A DNA stretch of 31,015 nucleotides, from the NCBI GenBank assembly GCA_004552965.1, contig SFMU01000021.1:1-31015 (forward strand), written 5' to 3'. This stretch comes from Bacteroidales bacterium. Its GTDB lineage: Bacteria > Bacteroidota > Bacteroidia > Bacteroidales > UBA932. Shown piece after piece: positions 1 through 8,609 of this stretch (position 1 is its first letter; every line of letters begins with the position of its first letter). The translations under genes were made by a program, and so were the position numbers. Under the pieces are notes generated by a model. It saw only the letters and a program-made list of their open reading frames with translations, searched no databases and was not told the DNA's origin.

Positions 1-1538
1 TCGTGAGGGAAATAGTTGTATCCGGAAAATGAGTTGCCAAGAGTAAGTCCTCTTGTATATACCGGGATGGAGTAGAGACACCTGTCAGCCAGTACCTGGG
101 AAGGAGAATAGGATAGACCGTTCTTGGCATTGAAATCGCTTTGACGTGCTGCTTCGTCTGCGAGGTCCCCGCCTGTCGGTTTCAATGTAAGAATACCGTT
201 AAAAGCCTGATAATAAAGCCCCTGATACTTATGCCCCTTGTCCCCATACCAATGGCTCTCGATGATATCAGCCTTGACAGTGGTGGAGGAACTGCCACCT
301 CTGACAACCACAGGGACGTTGACGCTTTCGTTTGGCACATAGGATATGTACAACGGGTCCGGAATGGTAATTTCCGGCTGCTCAGGCTCATAGACAATGT
401 GCCAGTCCGGGTCGTTGGCATTGTTCCGGAACTTCAATGTCACCTTGTAGTGGTTGCTTCGTTCGGCATTGAAGTCGCTCGTGACATCCTTTCCGAGCAT
501 AAAGCGGTAGATGATCGGGCCCTGGGAACTGTTGTCGGCAGTTCTGTTGACATAGTAACCCTTGACCTCGATGTAGGTACCGTAGGCCTTCTGGTCCTTG
601 TCCCAGGACGCATCGCCCGGGTGATAGCCGTGCTTGGACCCCTTCCCCTGGTTGTTCTCGAAGAAATAGAGGGCCTGAGCAGTCTCGGTATGACCTCCAT
701 CATATTGATACACAGGATTTCCCTTGGACACGTAAGGCCAGTCCTGCACAGTGGCTGAGCTTGAATAGGTCAGCATCTCTCCCTCGTGAATGAGCTGGTC
801 GGCCGATGCCGGGGTGTTCTCCTCGCCGAGCGGACAATACTTCGGAATGTCCAGAATCTGCACCGATTTCAGATAGATGTAGATATTGTCCTTCAACTCT
901 GACGCATCGTAGGTCACAGTCACCTTGGACGCCGCCCTCTTCACCCAGGCGTGCAGTGAACCGGTCTTCTTGTTGACAGAAATGACCGGCACCTCCGACG
1001 GAACCTCGCCGGTCTCATTGTCGGTGAAGAAACCGAACATCGGATTGTTCGAAGCGATATCGGAACCATTCCATTTCAGTCTGATGGCCTTCAGTTCATC
1101 TTCCGTACCCGTGAAGGAAGCAAGGTCATAGTTGGCTACCGCATAGATCCTGTACTCTCCCAGAGGAAGGGCAAGTTTGAAGGTGGAGTGACAATACTGC
1201 GATTCTGCGGCACCGGTAATCGATGAGGAACTCAATTCCGAACTGCTGTAGGAATACTCGTCACCCACTGCATTCCCGTCATAGACCTGGACCTTTGTAC
1301 GCAGTGTACCGTCCTTTCCGTACGCAAGTACCCAAAGTCTGTCGACATGCTTGATGGCATCCCCGGCAGACCTCGTGATGACGTCGCCCAGAGGGCGGAA
1401 CGACACCTCCATCGACAGCTCGCTCGTCTCCGAAGCCGAAGGAATCTCATCAGGTTCTTCGATTTCGGAATATATGCAAGACGTCATCAGCAAGATTGAC
1501 GAGAGCAGAAAGAGTATCTTGAGTAATGCCTTTTTCAT
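1..1538 (-). CDS. DUF4906-type lipoprotein of a type V pilus operon (3' end outside window)
   Basis: I translated this by hand from the ATG at 1538. The frame stays open for 512 codons and runs off the left edge, so the C-terminus is missing. The N-terminus is a lipoprotein signal (MKKALLKILFLL..., lipobox LMTSC, lipidated Cys21). The stretch GKDVTSDFNAERSNHYKVT is typical of DUF4906 proteins, which accompany Mfa/Fim pili in Bacteroidales. It begins 7 nt after the stop of the preceding gene, so it is the fourth operon gene. By family it is probably a large accessory or tip-associated surface subunit; that role is inferred. No frameshift is seen in the visible part. Confidence 0.75.
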   Translation of the reverse strand, partial: MKKALLKILFLLSSILLMTSCIYSEIEEPDEIPSASETSELSMEVSFRPLGDVITRSAGDAIKHVDRLWVLAYGKDGTLRTKVQVYDGNAVGDEYSYSSSELSSSSITGAAESQYCHSTFKLALPLGEYRIYAVANYDLASFTGTEDELKAIRLKWNGSDIASNNPMFGFFTDNETGEVPSEVPVISVNKKTGSLHAWVKRAASKVTVTYDASELKDNIYIYLKSVQILDIPKYCPLGEENTPASADQLIHEGEMLTYSSSATVQDWPYVSKGNPVYQYDGGHTETAQALYFFENNQGKGSKHGYHPGDASWDKDQKAYGTYIEVKGYYVNRTADNSSQGPIIYRFMLGKDVTSDFNAERSNHYKVTLKFRNNANDPDWHIVYEPEQPEITIPDPLYISYVPNESVNVPVVVRGGSSSTTVKADIIESHWYGDKGHKYQGLYYQAFNGILTLKPTGGDLADEAARQSDFNAKNGLSYSPSQVLADRCLYSIPVYTRGLTLGNSFSGYNYFPH

Positions 1539-1545
1539 CGCTATA

Positions 1546-2634
1546 TCATTGGCCGAAGCCTGGATTCAGTATGACTTCCTGATACGGTATGACATCGACA
1601 GTCCAGTCAAGCCCATACTGGCCGATCGAGACAAGCACCACCACGTGAGTGTTGCGCGGTAGAGTTTTCACATCAGGGAAATATTCGGAATATTCCTTCC
1701 CGTTGAATGTCATACTCATTGAATAGTTGAGGTCATTGTCGGCCTCGTCATATTTACCTTCAAGAAGATAGATTGGTTCGAGAGCGGTGACTCCGTCTCC
1801 TTTGTCACCTGCCGTCGTAATGCGTTTGTTGAACTGTTTGCTGAACACGTAGTAGTTGTTAAGGCCCGTGTTCGGCACAATGTAGTCGGAGACTTCGAAT
1901 GTTCCCGCCAGCGGGTCACCGATGTACTGTATGCGCGGAAGGTAGTATTCGATGTTGGATCCCTTATTTATGGAAAGCGCATTCAGAGTGTTCTCAATGC
2001 CTGTCTTGTTTTCGATAAGGAATGTGAACTTGACGCATGCCCTGGTGACGTAAAGATCGGCGTGATAGTCTTTTGCAGGCATCGCGACCTCGTGGCACTC
2101 ACTCATAGGCAAGGCCGCGGAAGGGAGTTCGTCTGATCCGGAGTTGAGGGAGATCTGCAGTTGGGCAAGACTTTCTTCAGGAAATTTTTTGCCCTGAGCC
2201 AGACTGTTGAAGTCGAAGTTCACAATCGGTTCTTCCTGTCCTGTGGGGTTAAGCCTGGTTGCCTTCTCGTTGACGAAAAGATAGACCTTCTTCGTTTCCG
2301 GGCCCCAGACACGGAAAGAGACATTCTCCACGCTGAGGTAGGAAGAGCCTCCGGCGGAATGGAAATCCATGAAGCGGTTATGCTCCACCGTACCGTCCGG
2401 ACGGACTATGATGATACGGAGGGTCTGCATCTTTTCTCCGTCATGCATTGCTCCAACGTAGTCGGACGGATCGAGTGTCGCGCGCGAAACAGGAGCCTCG
2501 GGAGTGTTGGAGACCGTCACGGAAATCGTAAGTTCTGACAACAGATCCCCATCGCTCCAGATGTTGCACCCGGAGCACAGCAGCAGCCAAAGGGCTGAAG
2601 CAAACACAATGAATATGTTGCCTTTTCTTTTCAT
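1546..2634 (-). CDS. Mfa-type pilus accessory or minor subunit lipoprotein
   Basis: A 362-residue lipoprotein with an N-terminal hydrophobic segment and lipobox LCSGC (lipidated Cys23). A conserved-looking second half ends in short beta-rich segments (LPRNTHVVVLVSIG, then LDWTVDVIPY), resembling the C-terminal strands of FimB/Mfa2 and related minor fimbrial subunits. It lies 16 nt after the Mfa2-like gene and 7 nt before the DUF4906 gene, so co-transcription is very likely. It may be a second anchor, a minor subunit (Mfa3/Mfa4-like) or an adaptor. Pilus membership rests mainly on context, and I cannot pick the exact subfamily by eye. Confidence 0.6.
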   Translation of the reverse strand: MKRKGNIFIVFASALWLLLCSGCNIWSDGDLLSELTISVTVSNTPEAPVSRATLDPSDYVGAMHDGEKMQTLRIIIVRPDGTVEHNRFMDFHSAGGSSYLSVENVSFRVWGPETKKVYLFVNEKATRLNPTGQEEPIVNFDFNSLAQGKKFPEESLAQLQISLNSGSDELPSAALPMSECHEVAMPAKDYHADLYVTRACVKFTFLIENKTGIENTLNALSINKGSNIEYYLPRIQYIGDPLAGTFEVSDYIVPNTGLNNYYVFSKQFNKRITTAGDKGDGVTALEPIYLLEGKYDEADNDLNYSMSMTFNGKEYSEYFPDVKTLPRNTHVVVLVSIGQYGLDWTVDVIPYQEVILNPGFGQ

Positions 2635-2650
2635 CGATCTGTTTCAGGTT

Positions 2651-3658
2651 TCAGAGTTCTGCCTGATTGAGTCTGACGACCCAGTCGTTCACGATTATCC
2701 GGGCGTTGTACCACCTGTTGCCGCTGTCAAGGAAGAAGACCAGAGACCATTCGCTGACCCTGTCCAGGAATTCCTGAGCCGGCATATCCGCATAAAGCTC
2801 ACTCTTGAGAAGCAGGAGGTAGGTGTTGAGCGGGATGTTGATGATGGTTTCGCCGGTAGCATTGTTCGTGACTATCAGCCGAGGCGAGGTGGCAGTTGTA
2901 AGCCGGGAGGTGGAGAGTTCGTAGAAAGCCGCCGAGACCGGAGTCTGGCCATCTTCCTGCGTCCCGATCACTTTCTCTCCGCTGACCCATGGGAGATAGG
3001 TGATCTCTCCGGCAGGAACCGGATCGTTGTCAAGGTCCAGAGTGCTGTTGTCGTCCACGATACGGACATCGAAGTCGTCCGCCTTGATCTGCTCCCCGTT
3101 CAACTGCTGAAGTACGAAACGGATGTTGTTGGTGTTTTTCTTGAAATATATGGTGTCCTCGACAAAATCATCCCTGCGGAGTTCCACGGTAGTGGTTCCG
3201 TAGAACAGAGGATGAAGGGACTTGTCGGAGACCTGCCTGTCACATTTGAGGACAACCCTGCTGTCCTCTGCCGCTTCAGGAGAACGGCTCTTGAACTGCG
3301 GCGGGATGAATGATGTCCCGTCGCAGCACAATCCGCCGTAGGCTATCAGAGTGTAAGTACCGGCTTCCAGCTGCTTCCTCATCCTCCAGTTTTCATCCTT
3401 GATGACCTCGCCGGTCTCGACCCAGTTGTCAACATAATTGCCCGACTCGTCGAACACGTACACATTGACACAGTGACCTTGTTTGTGGAATGAGTTGACG
3501 TACTCCATGTGGTAGTCATAGACAAACCGCAAGGAAAGGCCTCTCGGACAATCGCTCTGGTCCGTGAAGACTGTGTTGCAGGAAACAATACCGGCAAGGG
3601 CAAGAAGAGCGGATGCCCCTCTTGCGATCACCGATGACATTACACTTCCTAATTTCAT
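2651..3658 (-). CDS. FimB/Mfa2-family fimbrial anchor lipoprotein
   Basis: The family anchors and limits the length of type V pili at the outer membrane. The mature N-terminus has the family signature: a Cys-Pro pair shortly after the lipid Cys, then a beta strand (LSLRFVYDYHMEY) and a CVNVYVFDESGNYV stretch. I start at the ATG at 3658, not the in-frame ATG at 3685, because 3658 gives a compact signal peptide ending at lipobox GIVSC and a 335-residue protein; the longer form adds nine polar residues before the signal. It sits 57 nt after the fimbrillin gene, the usual mfa1-mfa2 order. Confidence 0.8.
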   Translation of the reverse strand: MKLGSVMSSVIARGASALLALAGIVSCNTVFTDQSDCPRGLSLRFVYDYHMEYVNSFHKQGHCVNVYVFDESGNYVDNWVETGEVIKDENWRMRKQLEAGTYTLIAYGGLCCDGTSFIPPQFKSRSPEAAEDSRVVLKCDRQVSDKSLHPLFYGTTTVELRRDDFVEDTIYFKKNTNNIRFVLQQLNGEQIKADDFDVRIVDDNSTLDLDNDPVPAGEITYLPWVSGEKVIGTQEDGQTPVSAAFYELSTSRLTTATSPRLIVTNNATGETIINIPLNTYLLLLKSELYADMPAQEFLDRVSEWSLVFFLDSGNRWYNARIIVNDWVVRLNQAEL

Positions 3659-3715
3659 TTCAATGGGAATATCCCGATTCCGCAAGTCACGCCTGCGGAA
3701 CCGGAATGGAATTAT

Positions 3716-5218
3716 TTAGAATTCGATGTTGTTGATACGAACAGTCCAAGGGAGAACCTTGACGGTGACGTTGAAATAGTAGTTCACGCTCTCGTCAGGA
3801 TCGTCCGGGTCTACCGGGTCCGGGTCTGGTTCCGGATCTGGATCAGGATTGGTTGGATCCGGAGGGGTTGGGTGACCGAAACGGTTGATAGAGTTCACTG
3901 CAAGCTTGTAGACGTTGTTTCTTACGACTGCGAACTCCATGATGCCCATGACATTGTTGTCGAGGTTGTCGTTGTGACGGTTCCAGTAGTAATAGTAGTT
4001 GTAGTACTTGCCATTCTTTGCTGAGTAGCCGGTGAAGCCTGCAGCAGCGGCATCAGCACCCTTAGGTTCGGTAGCAGGGGCAGCAATTGTTGCAGCAGCC
4101 TGGTTGTAAGCAGCCTGGAGGGTAGCATCTGTACCAGCCTCGGCAGCAGCCTTGACGTCTGACCATGCACCGTAGAGAACGTTGTTGAATACATAGATTC
4201 TCTTTCCGGCAGCCATAGCGGTCTTTACTGCATCAGAAGCGGTCTCGCCGGGAGCAAGTTCAGCCTTGAAGACAACACCGGTGGAAACATCGTGCTTCTG
4301 AGCGTCGATTCCAGGAATGGTGTTTTCCTTGGCATAGCACCAGATCTTGTAGTCGCCGGTGTAGTTGTCGTCTGTTGTAAGGCTTGCAAGTGAAGTCCAG
4401 GTCCAGGTTGAAGGAGCGGAGAGCTGAGCGTTGAAGTTTGCGGCAACCTTGTTGCTCCAGTCGGTATCTACCACCCAGTTGTTAGGGACTTCGGCACCAC
4501 CTACAACAGCACCTGTTGCTGTTGCAGTTGCATCAGCAGTAACGCGGCGGAACATATAGTGAGCCTTGCTCTGGTTGATAAGTGCGGCCTCGGTGAGAGT
4601 GAGGGTAATGCCTGCACCCATATCGAATGCACCTGCCTGCTTGTAGTCAAAACGTGCCATTGAGCGCTCTACGCTATGGGCACCGAGGTTCAGCGGAGTG
4701 TTAGGCTGGGTGTAAGGAGCGAGGTTAGACGGGAGGGTAAATTCAGTGGCCGAATAGGCATTGGTCATCCAGAACTTGTTGTCAGCGGTCATTGCAGCGA
4801 TTGTTGCATCAGAAACCTGATCAATGTCGAAAGCGTCTGGAGCGCTGCAGTTGGCATAGATGTAAACCTTGTAAGTCGCTCCGGCAGTGAGCTCCAGAGA
4901 GTTGAAGGATGCAACATAGGTATCGGCACTTGCAGCAGAAGGAGTGACATTCTCTGCGACAAAATACTGACCATCCTTTACAAGGGCGATGTCGACTGTA
5001 GAAATCTTGTTCTCCTTGTCGAGACCGACCTCGGTGTCAGGATTGGCATTCGAGTTGGAATCACCGGTGTTGTCAGTCTGGCTCCTGGTGGAGAGCATCT
5101 TGACTGAGAACTGCATGTATAGGTTGCCTGAGTTACCTTCCTGGGTAAGAGGCTCCTTGTTGCAGGAGAGCAGCACGAGCATCGCTGCGGCTGCTGTCAG
5201 AAAATGATTGAATTTCAT
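3716..5218 (-). CDS. Mfa1-family major fimbrillin (type V pilus subunit)
   Basis: A 500-residue structural pilin. It has a lipoprotein signal (lipobox VLLSC, Cys19). Arg45 lies in LSTRSQT, about where Porphyromonas fimbrillins are cut by an arginine protease before donor-strand polymerisation; this comparison is inference. The body has Ala-rich stretches around residues 340-400. The C-terminus is typical of Mfa1: VVRNNVYKLAVNSINRFGHP, then a Pro/Asp-rich linker of about 30 residues, then final strands ending LPWTVRINNIEF. It is first in the operon and is preceded by a leader with a terminator-like hairpin (5273-5308) and a weak promoter match (5373-5404). Confidence 0.88.
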   Translation of the reverse strand: MKFNHFLTAAAAMLVLLSCNKEPLTQEGNSGNLYMQFSVKMLSTRSQTDNTGDSNSNANPDTEVGLDKENKISTVDIALVKDGQYFVAENVTPSAASADTYVASFNSLELTAGATYKVYIYANCSAPDAFDIDQVSDATIAAMTADNKFWMTNAYSATEFTLPSNLAPYTQPNTPLNLGAHSVERSMARFDYKQAGAFDMGAGITLTLTEAALINQSKAHYMFRRVTADATATATGAVVGGAEVPNNWVVDTDWSNKVAANFNAQLSAPSTWTWTSLASLTTDDNYTGDYKIWCYAKENTIPGIDAQKHDVSTGVVFKAELAPGETASDAVKTAMAAGKRIYVFNNVLYGAWSDVKAAAEAGTDATLQAAYNQAAATIAAPATEPKGADAAAAGFTGYSAKNGKYYNYYYYWNRHNDNLDNNVMGIMEFAVVRNNVYKLAVNSINRFGHPTPPDPTNPDPDPEPDPDPVDPDDPDESVNYYFNVTVKVLPWTVRINNIEF

Positions 5219-5220
5219 TG

Positions 5221-5248
5221 TGAATTGGAAAATAATTTGAATTGGAAA
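5221..5248 (-). repeat. 11-bp direct repeat at the fimbrillin start codon
   Basis: TGAATTGGAAA (plus strand) occurs at 5221-5231 and exactly again at 5238-5248, just upstream of the Mfa1-like start codon at 5218. In the mRNA the repeated unit is TTTCCAATTCA, the first copy ending 2 nt before the ATG. It lies where a ribosome-binding region would be. No Shine-Dalgarno sequence is present. Confidence 0.6.
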
Positions 5249-5272
5249 TTATAGTTGTTAAATCTCAACATC

Positions 5273-5308
5273 AAAAAAAATTACAGGCCTCCCTGAAAGG
5301 GAATCCTG
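5273..5308 (-). terminator. Terminator-like hairpin plus T8 in the pilus operon leader (candidate attenuator)
   Basis: On the minus strand, CAGG (5308-5305) pairs with CCTG (5287-5284), and TCCCT (5302-5298) pairs with AGGGA (5294-5290) around a 3-nt loop. Two mismatched positions on each arm separate the two stems. Eight consecutive T residues follow (5280-5273). It lies about 60 nt upstream of the fimbrillin start and downstream of the candidate promoter, so it would act on the leader and not on an upstream gene. No antiterminator partner was identified. Confidence 0.5.
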
Positions 5309-5372
5309 ATGAAAATGGTCTTGACTTTCTGTCCGACTGAAACAGCATCTTCATTGGTCTTTTACATCGTTG

Positions 5373-5404
5373 TAAAGATAGAAATTTCGAAAAGAAAAGA
5401 CAAC
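5373..5404 (-). promoter_or_regulatory. Candidate promoter of the pilus operon
   Basis: The minus strand has TATCTTTA (5380-5373), a 7/8 match to the Bacteroidota -7 box TAnnTTTG. A GTTG (5404-5401) lies 20 nt upstream as a 3/4 match to the -33 TTTG. This predicts a leader of about 150 nt. The rest of 5219-5534 holds the repeat, the hairpin and the rplQ terminator, with no gene. Confidence 0.4.
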
Positions 5405-5476
5405 TGTTTGAACGAACCAAATGTTAAAAAAACGTAAAAAAATGCTATCTGACCGACATTCCCCTGTCAAATAACA

Positions 5477-5511
5477 GGAAGGCGACCGATTTTGAGGTCC
5501 GGTCGCCTTCC
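5477..5511 (-). terminator. Terminator of the ribosomal operon, after rplQ
   Basis: A perfect 12-bp stem (GGAAGGCGACCG at 5477-5488 with CGGTCGCCTTCC at 5500-5511) and an 11-nt loop lie 23 nt past the rplQ stop. The following minus-strand sequence is only moderately T-rich. Confidence 0.75.
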
Positions 5512-5534
5512 ATGGTTATTGCCAAGCCAGAGAT

Positions 5535-6008
5535 TTACTCTGCTTTTGCCTCTTCAGCAGGAGCTTCAGCTGCAGGAGCCTCGGCCTTCTTCGCACGGCT
5601 GCGGCGGGTCGCCTTCCTGGCTTCAGCCTTGGCGGAAGCAAGAGCTGCCTCGTTGAAGTCGACGAGCTCGATAAGAGCCATGTCAGCGCCATCACCCTGA
5701 CGGAAACCGGTGTGGAGTACTCTGGTGTATCCGCCCGGACGGTCAGCAATCCTAGGAGCAATGATGCTGAAAAGTTCCTTGACAGCCTCCTTGTTCTTGA
5801 GGTAGCTGAATACGGTTCTGCGTGAATGGGTCGTATCTTCCTTTGACTTTGTGATCAGCGGCTCAACATAGGTCTTGAGGGCCTTTGCCTTGGCGACAGT
5901 GGTGTTGATCCTCTTGTGCATGATCAGGGAAGAAGCCATGTTAGCAAGCATCGCCTTGCGATGACCATCCTTGCGACCGAGATGATTTATTGCTTTCTTG
6001 TGCCTCAT
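5535..6008 (-). CDS. rplQ: 50S ribosomal protein L17 (bL17)
   Basis: A 157-residue large-subunit protein. The N-terminal core (MRHKKAINHLGRKDGHRKAM, then RINTTVAKAKALK and GFRQGDGADMA) is unmistakable bL17. Residues from about 120 on form an Ala/Lys/Glu-rich tail that E. coli L17 (127 residues) lacks; such low-complexity tails are common in Bacteroidota. It follows rpoA by 3 nt, is the last gene of the operon, and is followed by a strong hairpin. Confidence 0.97.
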   Translation of the reverse strand: MRHKKAINHLGRKDGHRKAMLANMASSLIMHKRINTTVAKAKALKTYVEPLITKSKEDTTHSRRTVFSYLKNKEAVKELFSIIAPRIADRPGGYTRVLHTGFRQGDGADMALIELVDFNEAALASAKAEARKATRRSRAKKAEAPAAEAPAEEAKAE

Positions 6009-6011
6009 GTC

Positions 6012-7019
6012 TTATACGTTCTTTTTCTTTGGTTCAATATTATACTTTCTCACATCCATGCCGAACTGCAGCTTCATCTTCTCAACCACCTCATCAATCT
6101 CGTTCAGCGACTTCTTTCCGAAGTTCCTGAACTTCATGAGTTCGTTCCTTGAATATGAAACGAGGTCTGCGAAAGTCTCGATTTCAGCTGCCTTCAAGCA
6201 GTTGAAAGCCCTGACCGAAAGACCGATGTCGGAAAGCTTGGTGAGAAGGAGATGCCTTGTCCTGAGGCTCTCCTCGTCAAGTTCCTTGGTGTCGGACTCG
6301 ACAGCATTCTCGATTGAGATGTTCTTGTCGTCGGTAAACAGCTTGAAGTGATAGATAAGGATGTTGGCTGCCTCCTGAAGTGCCATATTCGGAGAAATGG
6401 ATCCGTCAGTGACAATTTCAAGATTCAACTTTTCGTAGTCGGTCTTCTGCTCGACACGCCAGTTCTCGACACTCCAGTTGACTTTCTTGATAGGAGTATA
6501 GACTGCGTCGATCGGAATTGTTCCGATAGGGGTCTCGCTGCTCCTCATCTCCTCTGCCGGAACAAAGCCGCGGCCCTTGGTGATAGTGAGAGTGATTTCA
6601 AGAGTAACAGACGGTTCGAGTGAACAGATGTGCTGTTCAGGGTTCAACACCTTGAAAGAAGACAATCCCTTGGAGATGGCTTCAGCCGTGAACTCATTTT
6701 TGCCGCTGATAACAATGGTGGCTACTTCCGAGTCCTGAGTATCGACCATTCTCTTGAGCCTAACCTGCTTGAGGTTGAGGATGATGTCCTGCATACCTTC
6801 GATCACGCCCGGGATGGTGGCGAATTCCTGATCCACGCCCGAGATCTTGATCTGACTGATAGCAAAACCCTCCAGAGAGGCGAGAAGAATGCGACGGAGG
6901 GCATTACCGATAGTCTGTCCGTAGCCAGGCTCAAGCGGCCTGAACTCGAAACGGCCAACGGTATCGGTACCTTCGAGCATGATCACCTTGTCCGGTTTCT
7001 GAAATGCTAAGATTGCCAT
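6012..7019 (-). CDS. rpoA: DNA-directed RNA polymerase subunit alpha
   Basis: A 335-residue protein. The N-terminal domain (to about residue 235) seeds RNA polymerase assembly and shows GQTIGNALRRILLASLEG. After a linker, the C-terminal domain (about 265-325) has the promoter- and activator-contact helices (LSVRAFNCLKAAEIETFADL and FGKKSLNEI). It lies between rpsD and rplQ, the standard alpha-operon position. The small C-terminal extension (NIEPKKKNV) is basic. Confidence 0.98.
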   Translation of the reverse strand: MAILAFQKPDKVIMLEGTDTVGRFEFRPLEPGYGQTIGNALRRILLASLEGFAISQIKISGVDQEFATIPGVIEGMQDIILNLKQVRLKRMVDTQDSEVATIVISGKNEFTAEAISKGLSSFKVLNPEQHICSLEPSVTLEITLTITKGRGFVPAEEMRSSETPIGTIPIDAVYTPIKKVNWSVENWRVEQKTDYEKLNLEIVTDGSISPNMALQEAANILIYHFKLFTDDKNISIENAVESDTKELDEESLRTRHLLLTKLSDIGLSVRAFNCLKAAEIETFADLVSYSRNELMKFRNFGKKSLNEIDEVVEKMKLQFGMDVRKYNIEPKKKNV

Positions 7020-7044
7020 TTTGTTTCTTGTTAGGTGTTAAATA

Positions 7045-7647
7045 TTACTTGGAGTAGAGATCGACGATGAGCTGCTCGTTGATGTTCTCAGGAATGTCCT
7101 CTCTTGCAGGAACGTTGAGGAACTTTCCGGTAAGAGCCTTAGGATCGAACTCGATCCAGGAGTACTTGCTGGCGGAGGCGACACTGTTGGTGATGACCTC
7201 GAGGCTCTTGGAGCGCTCCCTGACTGCGATGACCTCACCAGGCTTGACCTGGACTGAAGGGATGTTGCAGACAGCACCGTTGAGGGTGATGTGGGAGTGG
7301 CTTACGAGCTGACGTGCAGCGGCTCTGGTTGGAGCGAGACCCATTCTGTAGACAATGTTGTCAAGTCTTGACTCGAGGAGGAAGAGAAGGTTCTCACCCT
7401 TCTGGCCAGGCATGCGGGATGCCTTGAGATAGGTGTTGTGGAACTGCTTCTCGAGAAGGCCGTACATGTATCTTACCTTCTGCTTCTCCTTGAGCTGGAT
7501 ACCATATTCACGCTGCTTCTTGCGCTTTGCAGCGAGACCATGCTGTCCCGGAGGATAGGTTCTCTTCTCGAAATCCTTGTCGCTTCCGAAAATCGGCTCG
7601 CCGAACTTGCGTGCAATCTTTGTGCTTGGACCAATATATCTTGCCAT
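7045..7647 (-). CDS. rpsD: 30S ribosomal protein S4 (uS4)
   Basis: A 200-residue primary 16S-binding protein. It begins MARYIGPSTKIARKFGEPIF and lacks the CxxC zinc motif of some uS4 forms, so it is the zinc-free type. The S4 RNA-binding domain begins near residue 93 (LLESRLDNIVYRMGLAPTRAAARQLVSHSHI). In other bacteria S4 represses the alpha operon; no pseudoknot operator was identified here. It sits between rpsK and rpoA. Confidence 0.98.
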   Translation of the reverse strand: MARYIGPSTKIARKFGEPIFGSDKDFEKRTYPPGQHGLAAKRKKQREYGIQLKEKQKVRYMYGLLEKQFHNTYLKASRMPGQKGENLLFLLESRLDNIVYRMGLAPTRAAARQLVSHSHITLNGAVCNIPSVQVKPGEVIAVRERSKSLEVITNSVASASKYSWIEFDPKALTGKFLNVPAREDIPENINEQLIVDLYSK

Positions 7648-7667
7648 AGTAATTCAGAATTAAATGA

Positions 7668-8054
7668 TTAAACTTTACGACGGCCCTTTGGTCTACATCC
7701 GTTGTGCGGCATCGGAGTCACGTCAACGATTTCGGTAACCACGATACCGGCATTATTGATGGTTCTGATAGCGGACTCACGACCGGCACCAGGACCCTTG
7801 ACGAAGACCTTCACCTTGCGCAGACCTGCATCGTAGGCAGTCTTTGCAGCATCCTCGGCAGCAACCTGGGCAGCGTAAGGAGTGTTCTTCTTGGAACCTC
7901 TGAAACCGCTCTTTCCGGCTGAGGACCAGCTGATGACCTGACCCTGGTTGTTGGTAAGGGAAACGATAACGTTGTTGAAGGTTGATGAAATATGGGCCTG
8001 GCCCGTAGCCTCAACCTTGACAACTCTCTTTGATGTTGTTGTTTTCTTTGCCAT
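7668..8054 (-). CDS. rpsK: 30S ribosomal protein S11 (uS11)
   Basis: A 128-residue platform protein of the small subunit. Diagnostic stretches are AHISSTFNNVIVSLT, GFRGSKKNTPYAAQ and the C-terminal DVTPMPHNGCRPKGRRKV. Length is normal and no internal anomalies are seen. It is 13 nt downstream of rpsM in standard alpha-operon order. Confidence 0.98.
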   Translation of the reverse strand: MAKKTTTSKRVVKVEATGQAHISSTFNNVIVSLTNNQGQVISWSSAGKSGFRGSKKNTPYAAQVAAEDAAKTAYDAGLRKVKVFVKGPGAGRESAIRTINNAGIVVTEIVDVTPMPHNGCRPKGRRKV

Positions 8055-8067
8055 AATTCATCAATTT

Positions 8068-8445
8068 TTACTTGGTTGCCTTCTTCTTGTTGGCAACAGT
8101 CTTCTTCTTTCCCTTTCTGGTACGCGCGTTGTTCTTGGTGCTCTGACCACGTACAGGAAGGCCTACACGGTGACGGATTCCTCTGTAGCAACCGATATCC
8201 ATCAGTCGCTTGATGTTCATCTGGACTGTTGAACGGAGTTCACCCTCGATCTTGTACTCATCGTTGATGAGATTACGGATCAGAGCGATCTGCTCGTCGT
8301 TCCAGTCACCGACTTTGATGTCGTAATCGATACCGCACTTCTCGAGGATCTTCCTTGAAGAGCTGCGGCCGATACCGTAAATGTAGGTAAGACCAATCTC
8401 ACCTCTCTTGTTGTTCGGTAAATCAACACCGGCTATTCTTGCCAT
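8068..8445 (-). CDS. rpsM: 30S ribosomal protein S13 (uS13)
   Basis: A 125-residue head protein contacting tRNA and L5. It shows MARIAGVDLPNNKRGEIGLT, a helix-hairpin-helix region (YIYGIGRSSSRKILEKCGI), and the basic C-terminal tail GLPVRGQSTKNNARTRKGKK typical of uS13. It follows rpmJ with a 34-nt gap that holds nothing recognisable. Confidence 0.98.
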   Translation of the reverse strand: MARIAGVDLPNNKRGEIGLTYIYGIGRSSSRKILEKCGIDYDIKVGDWNDEQIALIRNLINDEYKIEGELRSTVQMNIKRLMDIGCYRGIRHRVGLPVRGQSTKNNARTRKGKKKTVANKKKATK

Positions 8446-8479
8446 AATTTATCTTTATTTGTTTTATTACAAATGAATA

Positions 8480-8596
8480 TTATCCTTGGCGCATCTTGAA
8501 CTTAGGGTTCTTCTTGCAGATGACATAGAGACGGCCTTTGCGTCTGACGATCTTGCAATCCTCGCTGCGCTTCTTGATGGATGTTTTGACTTTCAT
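8480..8596 (-). CDS. rpmJ: 50S ribosomal protein L36 (bL36), zinc-ligand-depleted form
   Basis: I translated this 38-residue protein by hand: it begins MKVKTSIKKRSEDCKIVRRK and ends KNPKFKMRQG, with TAA at 8482-8480. Of the four classical zinc ligands (Cys11, Cys14, Cys27 and a His near 32), only Cys14 and Cys27 remain; position 11 is Ser and the His is replaced by Lys/Phe. The ribbon therefore probably binds no zinc, as in many Bacteroidota. Its place between infA and rpsM is canonical. Confidence 0.96.
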   Translation of the reverse strand: MKVKTSIKKRSEDCKIVRRKGRLYVICKKNPKFKMRQG

Positions 8597-8609
8597 ATCG
8601 TGAATTTTT

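Noticed and set aside
5219..5534. An invertible (phase-variable) promoter for the pilus operon, as known for other Bacteroidales surface loci.
   Set aside because: I found no inverted repeats flanking the candidate promoter; only the leader hairpin and the rplQ terminator are present.
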